64,000 nucleotides of DNA from Welwitschia mirabilis. Lineage: Eukaryota > Gnetophyta > Gnetopsida > Welwitschiales. This document shows positions 24,069-36,540 of this stretch, piece by piece (the stretch's first letter is position 1; each line of letters opens with the position of its first letter). The translations under genes were made by a program, and so were the position numbers. The notes beneath the pieces were generated by a model, which ran no database searches, had not been told where the DNA came from, and worked only from the letters and a program-made list of their open reading frames with translations. The DNA lies in contig JBOZIK010000001.1 in NCBI GenBank assembly GCA_051453625.1, positions 292,621,422 through 292,685,421 of the forward strand, written 5' to 3'.

Positions 24069-26479
24069 GATGATATGGTAGCTACTTAAAAAGAGCATGA
24101 ATGTTTCATTTTTACAAGATTTTTAGTTAGTTTTTATTTTTTATAATGGTGTGTACTAGTACATTATAGTGATATCCAAACTAGTCCTATTTTTATTTAT
24201 TTTCTATATTTCTTTGTTCTTTTTTTTTTCAGTAGTTGGTACTAGTCATTCCAATGATATTTGAACTAGTCTAAGTTTTCTTTAGGTTCTTCCTCTAAGT
24301 TGTTTTGTGTGTAGGTGTAATAGTATTTTTTCAAGTAATGAATTATAGTTAAAAACTAAAAGTTTAACCTACATTATGTGCTTTTTATTATTTCTTGTGC
24401 TTTTATAAATTTGATGGTTTAAGTTGCCATGTGAATTTAGTAAAATAAATACTAAAAATATTAAAAAATATATTTTTATGATTTCATTAAGATTGGTTTC
24501 ATGAATGTTCTCATTTTAAATTTTGAATAAATTTATCTACAACTTGATAACATTGATTACTTCATGAGAACCTTGTGAACATATGTAATTTTTTAGCAAC
24601 TAGAACTTATGTTTTAACTAGTACCACTACCTTACCTACCTGGTACTATCAAGTTACTATGAAAAATACTCTAAAATTTCACTTGAATCCTATGTAAAAA
24701 TTCATAAACTCTTTTTTCTTATGGGCTCTGTGAAAGATCCCCTAAAACATATGTAAATCCTAATTTGAATCTTACATGTCTTGGATCCATGATCAGTCTA
24801 GAAGATTAATTAGATATTCATTTAATAAAATGAATCCCTTTTTTAATAGAGAAATACATAACAAAACCAATATCATGTTAACTCCTAAAGGTAAAAAGCT
24901 CCACTGCTCAAGAAAACCCAAATAATAATTAAAGAGAACAAATCTCCTCATCTTAACAACTTAACTACCTACTTAACTATCATTATCAAACTAGGAACTA
25001 ATTAATCACTTAACTATCTACCATCTTACCTAAGAGATGGTTAACTTTCAAGATAATATACCCAATAAACAACCTAAGTAAAAACTTCATGTTACTGATG
25101 ATGATAAATTTTGATGTAAATATTGCTTATTAATGAAGTATTTTCATTATCTTAATTATACATTTTAAATAATAATAGATGTTTTTATTTTTCAATATAC
25201 TTACTAGTCAATAGATTACTTAGTTAGTATGTTAGTATGTATATATTTTATTATTGTGTTTTAGGTACAAGTACCATGTGGAATGAAGATGAGAGAGAAG
25301 GTTGAGTCATGGAAAAGCAGTAACAACCTCAACCATATACCTATTCCTAAGAAGTAAAGAATAGAAACAAAAAAACAAATAAGGGTATAAGAAAGGGATT
25401 ACCACCAAAGGTTAGGATCTTTTTGGCAAAACATTCTAGAAATAAACAAAGCTAAAACATCAAGGAAGGGAGATTCAGCTATTTTGTGAGGGGCGCAATA
25501 GCATTTTTGATACTTCAAGGTGTTACCTACAAAGGAAAACACAAGCCTTAGCACATATTTATGTAATAATTGATATTTTAATTTAAAGCTAAAAATAATA
25601 TTTGAGTATCAATTTGTGCATGTTCTATTACTTAAAAAGGTAATATTATTTCTATTTTCTCCTATTTATGTAGCTGAACATAAATCAAGATAATTAATAG
25701 TACTTAGAAATAAGTCTTATCTTGCATCTTATTTAATTTCTATCATGTTTCACTACTTTATTCATTCCTCGTAGGATAATATATGTACATAGTAACTTAG
25801 TAATAATAAATCAACCTCACTAGTTTAAGTAACTTCATCATGAAAATATCATGATGATGCATTTTAAAATAAATGGTTGAACCTAAACTAGTTCTTTAGT
25901 AAGACTTTGGTTATTTTCATTTAATGGATTGAGCTTATTTTAAGTCAATAGTAGCATAATCTTTACATTTTTTTGGATTATTTTATATTATTTTATATTA
26001 TTTTATGATATTTATTGTAATTATTTCATCACATAAGCATCCATTATTTTAGTATTAGAAGAAGGGCAGCTCTAAACTAAACTAGTGAAGATGATAAAAA
26101 GCTATGATCTAATACGATAGCTAAGGAAAATAATGGAATGAAAGAGGTAGGTATGTTAGATATCCAAATAAATATGATCTAGACAAGTAGAATAGAAATA
26201 AAATTAAAATAGAAGTAGTAGAATAATATGTTATGTAGGATGAAGTCATCCTTGAAAACGTGATAAAGGAGAAAATCTTTCTTTTTGCATCAGCTCACTT
26301 ACAAAGAGAGTCTTCGCAAGTAGTTTAGGTAAAAATGCCTAAAAAATTGTAACAGAATCCTATTAGAAAGATGATGGAGATTCAAGACAATTAAATCATC
26401 ATACTTGTTGGTTAGAAGATTTAAATACTATTAATCCTATAACCTTATAGTAACTAAACAAAGTTACAAACATAAATAC
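24069..26479 (+). other. Leader region of the Athila-like element, or insertion
   Basis: No domain was recognised. The short frame 'MWNEDERE' at about 25276 and the Arg-rich text near 26055 may be remnants of the gag N-terminus. Much is AT-rich and could be an insertion. A 10-bp 'ttttatatta' triplet repeat lies at 25981-26005. Confidence 0.35.
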
Positions 26480-27700
26480 TATAACAATACAAAATTTTGA
26501 GGGTAAAAAGTCAAAATAACCCCTATTACATCTAAGCCTATTTGATTCTTTTTATCAAGCTAACTATCTTGACTCAGAATTTGACTTTTTGAGATATTTT
26601 CCTTTTTCCCTAAAAGGAGATGCTCAACTATGGTATCATAGAAATCTAATAATGTTTTTAGTTCANNNNNNNNNNNNNNNNNNNNNNNNNNNNNNNNNNN
26701 NNNNNNNNNNNNNNNNNNNNNNNNNNNNNNNNNNNNNNNNNNNNNNNNNNNNNNNNNNNNNNNNNNNNNNNNNNNNNNNNNNNNNNNNNNNNNNNNNNNN
26801 NNNNNNNNNNNNNNNNNNNNNNNNNNNNNNNNNNNNNNNNNNNNNNNNNNNNNNNNNNNNNNNNNNNNNNNNNNNNNNNNNNNNNNNNNNNNNNNNNNNN
26901 NNNNNNNNNNNNNNNNNNNNNNNNNNNNNNNNNNNNNNNNNNNNNNNNNNNNNNNNNNNNNNNNNNNNNNNNNNNNNNNNNNNNNNNNNNNNNNNNNNNN
27001 NNNNNNNNNNNNNNNNNNNNNNNNNNNNNNNNNNNNNNNNNNNNNNNNNNNNNNNNNNNNNNNNNNNNNNNNNNNNNNNNNNNNNNNNNNNNNNNCTAAA
27101 AGGAGATGCTCAACTATGGTATCATAGAAATCTAATCATGTTTTTAGTTCATGTGGAACTCTTGAAAATGCTTTCCTAGACAAATTTTAACCCATGAGGA
27201 TAGTTAAAGATATAAGGGAATAAATATTAAATATTAAACAAAGAGATAATGAAAGATTTAATGAATTCATAAACAGGTAAAATAGATTATTGGCTAAATG
27301 TTCTAATCATAGAATTACATATAAAGAATGAATCAAGGCCTTACTTAAAGAATTGAAAAGTCAAAAATTAAAAGATTTAGACTTGTTATGTAGAGAAAGC
27401 ATCAAGACAAAGAATATCAAGAAGTAAGAAAAGTCATTATTTAGTTTTATAACATGAGTTAAGGATGAGAATAAGAAAATGAAAAGAAGAATAAGGTAAA
27501 TGAAGTATGTACTTAAGAATTAGATGGTATAGTATATAGCTCAAAAGATATTAGTTTTATGGAAGAAGTAGCTAAGTACATGATTAATAATATGGTAGAA
27601 AAATTTGATCAGTTAGTTACATAACACTTTAAGGAGGAAAAATAACCTACATGTAAATATTATAAGGAAGCTGATCATCATAGAATAGAAAGTCTTTGAA
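26480..27700 (+). pseudogene. Athila-like gag relic with N gap
   Basis: Translated text 'FEGKKSK', 'FLRYFPFSLKGDAQLWYH' (family RLFPFSL...A..WL) lies at 26505-26640. After the gap come 'INKQRDNERFNEFINR' and 'NRLLAKCSNH' (family F.Q...ES...AWERF..LL..CP.H) near 27230-27310. A decayed zinc knuckle at 27652-27697 reads 'CKYYKEADHHRIES', with Cys to Tyr and Gly to Asp by G-to-A. The 430-base gap is flanked by a 56-bp duplicate, so the open frame that spans it is an artefact. Confidence 0.8.
26610..27151. repeat. 56-bp duplicate flanking a 430-base N gap
   Basis: 26610-26665 and 27096-27151 ('ctaaaaggagatgctcaac...') differ at one base (aataatg/aatcatg). The repeat is coding in gag, where no such internal duplication is normal. 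This suggests unmerged contig ends or two haplotypes joined. Confidence 0.9.
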
Positions 27701-28330
27701 TGTAAGAATTTATCTAATGATTAGATATTAATAGATTGGATTCAAAATTCTAGAAATTAACCTTAAACTAGAAAGAGATCATATCCTTACCAAAATAGAA
27801 AATGGAAAGGTAAAATAGAAAGGCATTTACAAAGTTATGTTAATTTAAAAAGGTAAGAATAATATGATTATTATAGAAATTGAAAAAAAAGAGGTTCAAA
27901 GAACCAAAGAGAAAAATTAAAAATAGATAAAAAAAAGTAAAAATTCCTACTTAACCTCAACTAAATCCTAGAGAAGTAATAGGTATGATAGTAGCTTCTT
28001 AATCTAGGAAATAAAAAGTGATATATAAATCACAAAGGAAGAATACCAATTCAAGAAACCCCTCAGATAAACAAGAGAAAGAGACTGAAAAAAAAAATAT
28101 TAGATAATACCTCAATGAATTTTTTACCTTTTTCAATAAGAAGTAAATAAATAAAACATTTAAAACTTGAAAAGGATATAGAATATTTAATAAGAATATT
28201 AGAAAACACAAAAATATCATTAACTCTTTTAAAGTCATTAAAAGACATGCCTATATAGTGCAAATAAATTAAAAGCATGTGTTTAAAATTAAAGAGTAAA
28301 AAGGAAAGCAAGACAAAGAAATAAATTAAA

Positions 28331-28768
28331 ATGGTAAGGAAATATCAAGTTTCTTGGTTTTCCATGCAAGTTCTTCAAATTAAACAACATGAAAAGTATA
28401 GTAATCCTGGAATAACTATGATAAATGTAAAAATTAATGGAAAAATTAAAGTAGAAGAATTGGTGAATCTAGGAGCTAGCATAAATATTATGACCTATGA
28501 AACTTATGAAGAATTGGAAAAACCAAAAATAACACCTTACTAAGGAAACGTGTACTTAGCAGATAGCTCAACAGTAATGCCAGAAGGCATTCTAAAGAAT
28601 ATATCCATCAAATGCCATAGATTTGTTGGTAATAAAAACTTAAGACAATACCCATGTAGTAATTCTAAAGAGATCTTGGATGGCTACTATAACTGCTACT
28701 ATTTATTCTACAAGAAGGGTAATGGAAATCAGTCTAGGAGATCTTTAAAAAAAGATCAAACTTTTTGA
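28331..28768 (+). pseudogene. Aspartic protease relic of the Athila-like element
   Basis: The frame 28331-28543 contains 'KVEELVNLGASINIMTY'. In Athila/Tat elements this is the protease active site, normally D-x-GAS.N.MP. The catalytic Asp is now Asn (GAT to AAT), a G-to-A change. A frame shift then leads to 'LADSSTVMPEGI' (28550-28600), matching the family text LADRS...P.GI. The protease would cut the Gag-Pol polyprotein. The lost Asp and the stop and shift near 28543 mark it as dead. Confidence 0.8.
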
Positions 28769-29149
28769 TGTAGCAGTTATCGAAGAGATGGTATAGAACA
28801 TAAAAGTAAAACTTAATGTAAGTCTAATACAAGAAGTTAGTTTGATGTTAAATAAACAAAATGAGAAAAAGATGATGAGGAAGATTTAATAGCTTAAGAG
28901 ATAGAAAAGCCTCTACTTAAAGAAAAGCTAGAGTATATCGAAATAGCTCATAATAGCCCTCTAATCATAAACTATTATTTAACTTATTCTTAGAAAAGAA
29001 AACTTAAAAGAATATTAATTAAAAGGAAGAAAGCGTTTTCTTTGAATCATACAAATACTAAGGAAATAGATCCAAAAATATGTAAAAATAAAATCTATGT
29101 AGATACCTTTACCAAACCAACTTAGTAACTAGAAAGAAGATGTAGCTCA

Positions 29150-30420
29150 CACATGAAAGAGATAATTAAATAAGAGATTTTTAAACTCTTAGACATGGAA
29201 TTCATTTATCCTGTATTTGATTTATAATAAGTTAGTATTATTATGGTTGTATCAAAGAAAAAAGCATAAATGGAGAGTGTGTATAAACTTTTGAATATTA
29301 AATATTATAATTTATAAAGATCACTTTCCTCTTCTATTTATAAATTAAGTTTTGGAAAAAATATTTGGACATCAATCCTATGACTTCCTAGATGGATATA
29401 GTGGCTATAACCAAATCCATATAGCTTTATAGGCCTAAGCCAAAACAACTTTCACTTATCATTAGATTTCTTCTACCTATAAGATATTACCATTTGGACT
29501 ATGTAATTCTCTTGCTACTTTTCAAAGGTTAGTAAATAGCTTTTTTAAGATATGATAAGAAGTCTAATCAAAGTATTTATAGATGATTTATTAATATTTG
29601 AAAATGATTTTGAGAAGTCACTCAATAAACTAGAAAAAGTTTTAGAGAGATGTAAAGAAAAAAGCCTTAGAATTAGCTAGTCAAATAGTCATCTTATGGT
29701 GATAGAAGACATAGTGTTATGACATAAGATATCTCAAAAATAAATTGAAACTAATGAGCATAAAATCAAAGCTATAAAATATATTCAACCTCCAATCAAA
29801 CTAAAAGAATTAAGATCTTTTCTAACGTATGTTAAATATTATATAAGAATCATATCCAACTTTAGTAAACTTACTAGATATTTGAGTAATCTTTTACAAA
29901 AGGATATGCAATATAACTAGAATAATGAATATTAAAATGCTTACCAAACCTTAAAGGACAAAGTTTTATCAGTACTTATTTACAAGGGATAAATTGAGTA
30001 AGATCATTCTACATTTTGACTAACGTATCTAGTCATTCTACAGGAGTAGCTTTAGGATAAAAAATAAAGACAATAAACCTTATACCATTGCCTATATTAA
30101 TAAGAACTTAAAACCAGCCCATTAAAATTACACAGTAATAGAGAAAGAGTTGTTGACATTGGTAATAGCATGAGAAAAAATTATGCATTATATTTTATGT
30201 TACGAAGTTAAAGTTCATACTGATCATAGTGCCATTAGATTTTTTATGAATAAAAAAGAAGCAAACTCGAGTATTATGAGATGGATACTATTAGTAGAAG
30301 TTTTATTTAAAAAATATTAATAAGGAAGGAACAAAGAATGTGATCGTAGATTACATCTTAAGGTTAGAATTTCTAAATGAAGAATAGATCAACATAAAGG
30401 ATGAGTTTCCAAATGAACAT
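29150..30420 (+). pseudogene. Reverse transcriptase/RNase H relic of the Athila-like element
   Basis: The motif 'DFLDGYSGYNQIHIAL' lies near 29383-29430 and 'LPFGLCNSLATFQR' near 29489-29530. The catalytic block is VFIDD (29573-29587), close to the VFMDD of Athila elements. It is followed by 'LNKLEKVLERC' and, near 29755-29910, 'SNFSKLTRYLSNLLQKD' (family DFSK..RPL..LL.KD). The RNase H part includes 'VHTDHSAIRF' (30210-30243). Stops interrupt all of it. Confidence 0.8.
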
Positions 30421-30499
30421 CTTTTTCAAGTAACAACAAATCCATAGTATGTTGATATAGCCAATATTTTTGTGAGTAAAATATTACCCTCTTTTATGG

Positions 30500-31720
30500 A
30501 TTACTATGAAAAGAAAAGATTATTAAGGAGATCTAAAAATTATATTTGACATGATAAGATGTTATTTATAGAATGTAAAGATCATATTATCAAAAGAGAT
30601 ATAGAGGAAAATCTACAAAGTGAAATAATAAAGGAAGCTCATGAAGAAGAGGGAGGAAGACATTATAGTATCAAAAAAATAGAAATGAAAATTATCTATA
30701 TGGGATATTAACAATTCATAATATTTAAGTATTCAAATGCTTATATCTAAGGTTGTGATAGATGTCAAAGAGAAGGTACATTTAGCTAAAAGTTAGAAAT
30801 ACCACAACAATGGATTTAGACAATAGAAACTTTTGATGTTTGAGAAATAGATTTTATTGGACATATTAATCCCTTATATTTTGAAATAATATATATCTTT
30901 TTTTGCATTAAATACTTTACTACATGGGCTAAATATAAGGTTGTAACTAATTATTATTTCCAAATTATAGTTAACTTTTTCATTAAAAATGTTACCTATT
31001 CATTTGGAGCCCCTAAAAGTCTCATATCTAATAGAAAAACTCATTTCATTAGTGAAGTCTTTGAGAAAACTTTGACCAAATTTGGAATTCACCATAAACT
31101 CTCTACGACCTATCATCCTCAATCTAATGGCTAAGCTAAAGTAACTAATAGATAATTAAATAAAATATTAATAAAATTCAAAAATAGTAAAAAAGTAGAT
31201 TGGTCTGATAAATTAAATGAAGATCTATGATCTTATAGAATAACTTAGAAAAATACCACAAGATTTACTTCATATGAATTAACTTATTAAAAAAGGGCTA
31301 TTTAACTAATTAAATTTAGAATAAAAACATTTAAATTAGCTAAAAAATTAAAATATAACTTAGATATAGCTTAAAAAGAATGGATATAAAACATAAATAT
31401 TTTAGATGAAAATAGAAAAGAAGCTCTTTTACATAAAGAACTTATATAATAAAAAACTAAAATATACCATGATAATGGAATTAGAAAAAGAAATTTAAAT
31501 GTAAGAAATTCTATATTAATTTATGACTATAAGAAAATCTATTCAAAACAAAAATATAAACAAAACTAACTAGGATCTTGTATCATAATTAAAATTCTAG
31601 GAAATTGAGCCATAGAAACATATGATCCTAATAAAAAAGTAACCTCCCAAGTTAATGCAAAAAGAGTAAGGATGTATTGTAATTATAAATTGGTGTTAAA
31701 TTAGTTATGAAACACTGATA
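30500..31720 (+). pseudogene. Integrase relic of the Athila-like element
   Basis: The zinc-binding N-terminus is visible as 'GCDRCQREGTF' near 30752-30784 and 'EIDFIGH' at 30844-30864. The first catalytic Asp survives (30850-30852). The second is Asn (31030-31032, 'ISNRKTHF' where ISDRGTHF is expected). The Glu is Lys (31138-31140, 'NGxAKVTNR'). The end has 'VNAKRVRMYCNYKLV' near 31652-31700, like the Athila C-terminus. The missing catalytic residues and many stops make it non-functional. Confidence 0.85.
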
Positions 31721-32253
31721 GGATCGAAAGAATATTTTCACTCTACCTATAAAATAAATTCTAATATTAGATAATAAAATATGACTAACTTATTGGATTG
31801 TTTAAAGTAATTGTAACGATTATAAATCAAGAAGCTAAATTGATAAGTTTTCAATATGGGATTATGCATTATCTTTATTAAGAAGATAAAGAAAACACAT
31901 TCCACATAGAGTAGAATACCTTCTATGGTATTTAAGGAAAGATAAAAGAATATATAAAGAAAGTATCACAATGTTCTACCATAAGTGCACAAAGGCAAAT
32001 ATTCCCTAGAGAGGCCTTTAGTAGTGCAATATGGTAGCTCTGAAAACTTCATTAAGGGGTTAATTGGCCATAATCTATATACATGTATATGTATATATAC
32101 ATATATATAAAGTCTTTACTGCTCTGATAGTGGTTGCACTCTCCTCATCGTGGTTAACTTAAGTTATGAAAAATAAAAAGTTAAGGAATAGTTATACCTC
32201 AAGAGCTATTTCACATGTAGCTAATTACCAAAGTTATAACTCTATCACAAGTT

Positions 32254-32279
32254 TTGTGTGTGTGTGTGCGTGTGTGTGT

Positions 32280-32320
<41 letters not shown>

Positions 32321-32420
32321 TGTGTGTGTGTGTGTGTGTGTATGTGAGTGAGTGTGTGTGTGTGTGTGAGAGAGAGAGAGTGTGTGTGTGTTTATGTTTA
32401 TATGTGTGTGTGTGAGAGAT
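32254..32420. repeat. Compound (TG)n/(GA)n microsatellite
   Basis: TG repeats with scattered gcg, tat and ctg interruptions include a (GA)5 block near 32368 and trail into 'tgtgtgtgtgagagat'. The open frames here (Cys-Val or Thr-His repeats) are translation of the microsatellite, not genes. Confidence 0.95.
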
Positions 32421-34019
32421 GAAGAGTAAAAAGGAATAGAAGAAAAATATTCTAATATATATTGAAATATTATTCAAATATTTTTAATTCAATAGCATGT
32501 ATGATCATTAAATTTTATTTGAGCTAAAGAAAAGCTTCAAAGTTTTAAAATCATTTTATATTATATTAACAATTTAATGAATTATTTAGTTTGAATTTTC
32601 TTTAATGGAATAGATATACCTATAACAAAATAAAAATAGTATAAGAAAACTTTATTTGAAATAAAAATAAAAATTTTATAAAGAAAAATAGTTTATTACA
32701 TCTATTTTTAAGAATAATAGCAAAGACATTTCTTAAATGACTAAGAAAATAACTCATCAACTAAAGTAACTTATTATTGAAGCAACCAAAAAAATTATTT
32801 ATCTTGTGAAAATGCTTAGTCTTAGAAGACAATCCTCTAGAATTCTTAGTTAGAGGCAGTAGATGCATCTCACCTAGAGATTCAAATGGCATATTAATCT
32901 TCTCTAGGTGAGCTTACTAGAATTTTTAATAAGGTTTAGCATTCCATATTGTCTTCTCAATATTTTTGTTATCACAACTCAATGTAGTAAGACTAAGAAC
33001 AGGGTTTATGCCTTAAAGCTAATCAATCCTTTTCTCTAGCACTTGCATTTGCCTAGCTAACTGGCCTAATAAATATTGCAAAAGGAATCCTTATAATTGA
33101 TAACTAATGAAGTTATTTAGTTAACAACCTCAGATACTTGCCCATTAAATGGGATTAAAACTCAAGTAAATAACACTTCTTTCAAAATAATCTTTATTAG
33201 CCTTAGTGATGAAGTAATCTAAGGTATTTAAGACCTAAGTAATTGACTTCTAATCATAGTACAAGAACTGCTAAGATGAATTTTTATACTTAACAAGGAC
33301 TTGAGGTAACTCAGAATCTACATACTAATGCACATGTCTATATAGGTGGTATCTAAGTTAAACAAGCAACATTTTACCTTTTCAACACTAAAGGAAATAA
33401 TGGGAGAATAAGGATGAGTGCAAGCCATAAATATTAATAGAGAACAAATGAGAATGATTGAAAGATAATTAAGTAAAGGAATTCTAAAGCTTATGTGAAG
33501 AATGATGAATGATTAGCATGTAATAAATGAGATTTATAACATAAGTCTTACTATCATGTTTGAAAAATATAATTCATATCAATTTATCTAATGCAAACAT
33601 GTTCAATCTTAATGTAAAGGATTATGTTAAAGTGATATACCTATTTTTCCAACAACTAAAGTGTTCCAAGTGTTAGCATTAATCTTAGAGCAAGTTTGGA
33701 ATTAAATAATTTCAAATTGATCAAGGTTTAATATGAAGTCAAAACTTTAGATTTATTTATGATTAGTTTAGATTTCTTGAGTTGCATGCCATTGCAGAAA
33801 TCCATTAGACTTTATCATCATACAATGAATTACTAAGTAATTACCAAAAACTTTGCAAATACTTTTTTAATCAAAAGAAAACTTTTTAGGCCATGTCTAA
33901 TAACTTAGAAAATATTTTATTTTATTCTATTTCAAGGAACAATAAGAAATGAGAGTTCTTGGTTTTTTTTATTTCACTAAAATATCATCATAAAGTAGAC
34001 CTTGAAAACAAAAGTTATT

Positions 34020-34395
34020 TAGTAGATCAACACCAATCTAAAGTCAAAACCTTAAGTCAGATTTTAGTTAAAACCATTGTGATGAAAATTTGAATTTTTC
34101 TTAGTTGACACCAACTTAAAGTTGAAAATCTGAGTTAGATCTCATGCCAACTTATTTGTTTTCTTGTGCTTTAAAAACCTAGAATCAAATAATATTATGT
34201 GATTGGATTTTGAGTTAACCTAAAAACTTCTTCATCCTCTAATCAAAAAGAAAGATTACTTAGTTGACTGATATCAACCTAAAGTTGGAACTTTGAATTA
34301 GATTTTAAGCCAAGCCATTAGCATACATGTTTATTAAGTTAACTAATACTAGTCTAAAGATGAATATTTGGATTAAATCTCAAGTCAACTTTGCC
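34020..34395 (+). repeat. Four degenerate ~55-bp repeats
   Basis: Copies begin near 34020, 34104, 34263 and 34338 and follow the pattern 'ttgac...ccaacctaaagttgaaa.ctttgagttagattttaagcca'. The spacing is about 75-80 or about twice that. Divergence follows the C-to-T/G-to-A trend, suggesting a once GC-rich repeat. No function is known. Confidence 0.65.
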
Positions 34396-34585
34396 TTTTC
34401 AAACTTTTTTCTAAAAGATGAAAGTCTTATTCTTAATGAATCCTCTTAACTTTGTACTATAACTCTATTATATAACTTACTTTTTCATTATTACTTACAT
34501 TCATAATAATAGTGCTTAGAATTCGAAGGGCCTCATTGAGAACTCTTGATGAGCACCTTCAAACTATTTTAATAGGCTCCATAAT

Positions 34586-34641
34586 GGATTTGATGGTCCT
34601 CATTGAGAACTCGAGAGTTCTTGATGACCCTCATCAAATCC
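34586..34641. repeat. 56-bp imperfect palindrome
   Basis: The left arm 'ggatttgatggtcctcattg' continues to 'agaactc', and the right arm is its near reverse complement, ending 'tgatgaccctcatcaaatcc'. The centre is 'ctcgag'. A shorter related copy ('cctcattgagaactcttgat') occurs at 34532-34551. Confidence 0.8.
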
Positions 34642-35367
34642 AATATGGTAGAGAGCGGCTACCACTTAAATATGTCTTTTGATTTCTCTAGCATTTCATT
34701 TAAACTCATTCTTGATAATCCCTCCTTCTTCTCGATGACTCCTGTCATAATGTTAGTTTCATATCGTCTCAACCATACTAGCATCCTCGATATTAGTTCC
34801 AACTTAGTAAATTTTCCTTATTTATACCTTATCAACATGTAATTAAATTTTTTTTAGCATTAGCAAAGTATGAAAAATTCTAGTTACATGTACTTTATTT
34901 CTAGTGAAGTTTCTCATTTATCCATTCTATATTTAAATTAAGTAAAATAGTAAGTATGAGTTTTTTCTATTTAAGCAAGAAATAGGTTAGTCATTTCTAC
35001 ATTCACCCTTGAATTTTACCTTATCATGCTTAAGCACTTTTTGTTATTTATGCTCTTAAGTAGTGGTGAAATTTCTTTAAGGAAAAATCTTAGTTATTGT
35101 TAATACTTTAATTTAAGCATTTAGGAACATGCTGAATTTTACATAAGAGGAGAGTTCTATGAATTTAATAAATGTAGTACTTTTAAATATATGAAAATGA
35201 TGTTCTATATTTTTAGAAAGAAAAGTTTTACTTAGTAAGTTATTCTGCAAAGGTTGTTTATTATAAAATTTCTCTTCTATGCACATTGTTCGATACCTAA
35301 CTCCAACACTCATAAAAACTTGATAGAATGCAAGGTCATTTTTCCATTTAAGTTTGCATAAGTTCTT

Positions 35368-36540
35368 TTGGACTACTATTTGATAAAATTCAAAATAAGA
35401 ATTATTGAGTTGGAATGGTATGAATGGCTCACTCTAAGTGACCAATTTTCCTTAGAATTCATATATGAGTTTTACAAGAATTTAAGAATAAATAATGCCA
35501 AAAATGTATTAGAAACAACTATGGAAAATAAGATAATAGTAATTCCCCAAGAAGATATTAGAGAAATGTTGCATCTACCACCCAATGAAAAATCCATTAA
35601 TGATACCAGTAGAAAGGAAAATATGAATCTAAGCATAAGTCTATTGGGAAGGATGGTAGTTTAGGAAAGAATACCAATGAATAAAGACATAAAACTAGAA
35701 TTTTTCATTATTTTGAGAATCATGGCTAGTAAATTGGTATCTAATCTTCACAAATAAAAAGGTATCATATTATTCGACCTATATATGATAGCACCAATGA
35801 AGGATAAGATAGATCATACCAATATAAATATTTTAGAAGGAACTCTTTTTAGAAATGGTAAGGCATATTACAAAATGGAATAATGTTGGAATTAGAGCTT
35901 CAAGCATAGTAGGGCTAGGATTTCCCTCATTCTAACTAAATAAGTCTTGTGTCAAAGTAACTATTTAGAGTCTATTTAGAGTTAAGGAATTAAGTCTCAT
36001 AAGAACTTTAGGATATAAGACCACTCAGCTAGACTCATGAGAATCCTCTTCTACCCCTAAAAGTCTACATTCATTATTTTCCTCCTTGAACATATCATAA
36101 GAATCATCCTAATTTACATTCAAAGAACTCCTGCCCTTCCACCCACTCTAGTCTAGTAGATTCTCCAAAGCACTAAAGGAATATAAGATGGATAGCCTTT
36201 GTAGTACTTTCAACTCCATTAAAGATGAAATTCAAACCTATCTAGGTAGAAAGAAGAAAGTTTCAGCATTGCAGAATTATGTTGATAATCTAAAAATTAA
36301 ACATGAATTTTTAAGATAAATATTAGATCAAGAAAAAGAAAACAATGAAAATATCCCTTGTAAAATCATCAACAAGGAAGAAAATATTCAATTCTCTAAA
36401 TCTTTTAAAGATTTAAGTAAGAAATTACATAGAGCTTATGAACACATTACAATAGGAAAAATATCACAACTAAAGAATGAAGTAAAAATAAAAGTAGAAT
36501 TAAGAAATGTTAATCCCATAAGAAAAATACAATAATTAAA
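35368..36540 (+). pseudogene. Env-like / plant-transposon domain relic
   Basis: The 98-codon frame 35368-35664 contains 'FIYEFYKNLRINNAKN' and 'IPQEDIREMLHLPPNE'. This resembles the 'putative plant transposon protein' domain (Pfam Transposase_32), found in plant retroelements and often 3' of pol in Athila-type elements: EFY.NL, a central motif, then an I..(I/L)L.LP motif. The similarity goes on past a stop ('DIKLEFFIILRIMASKL', 'KDKIDHTNINILEGTLF', to about 35865). Further on, 36180-36530 has a Lys/Glu-rich, probably coiled-coil text. Function is unknown. It lies downstream of the Athila-like pol, which fits an env-like ORF, but 3.6 kb of unassigned DNA separates them. Confidence 0.5.

Larger units (their letters stand above)
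24050..31720 (+). mobile_element. Decayed Athila-like Ty3/gypsy element (core)
   Basis: In order on the plus strand are a primer-binding site (24050), leader, gag (about 26480), protease (28331), RT/RNase H (about 29150-30420) and integrase (about 30500-31720). The tRNA-Asp-type primer-binding site, the RT sequence 'DFLDGYSGYNQI', the 'FGLCNS.ATFQR' block and an integrase with 'CDRCQR' all point to the Athila/Tat branch. The element may run on to about 36.5 kb, where an env-like domain lies. Every frame is interrupted. LTRs could not be paired. Confidence 0.8.
31721..35367. other. Unassigned region with microsatellites and degenerate repeats
   Basis: No protein family was recognised between the integrase and the env-like fragment. 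It contains the compound GT microsatellite (32254-32420), four degenerate repeats (34020-34395) and a palindrome (34586-34641). It may be the 3' part of the Athila-like element or later insertions. Confidence 0.4.

Noticed and set aside
26589-27179. 196-codon frame on the plus strand
   Set aside because: It crosses 430 N bases, and its two ends are the same 56-bp repeat, so its length has no meaning. Only the gag similarity at the ends is kept.
32166-32477. Open frames over the GT/GA microsatellite
   Set aside because: Repeat translation only. Both strands are open for the same reason.
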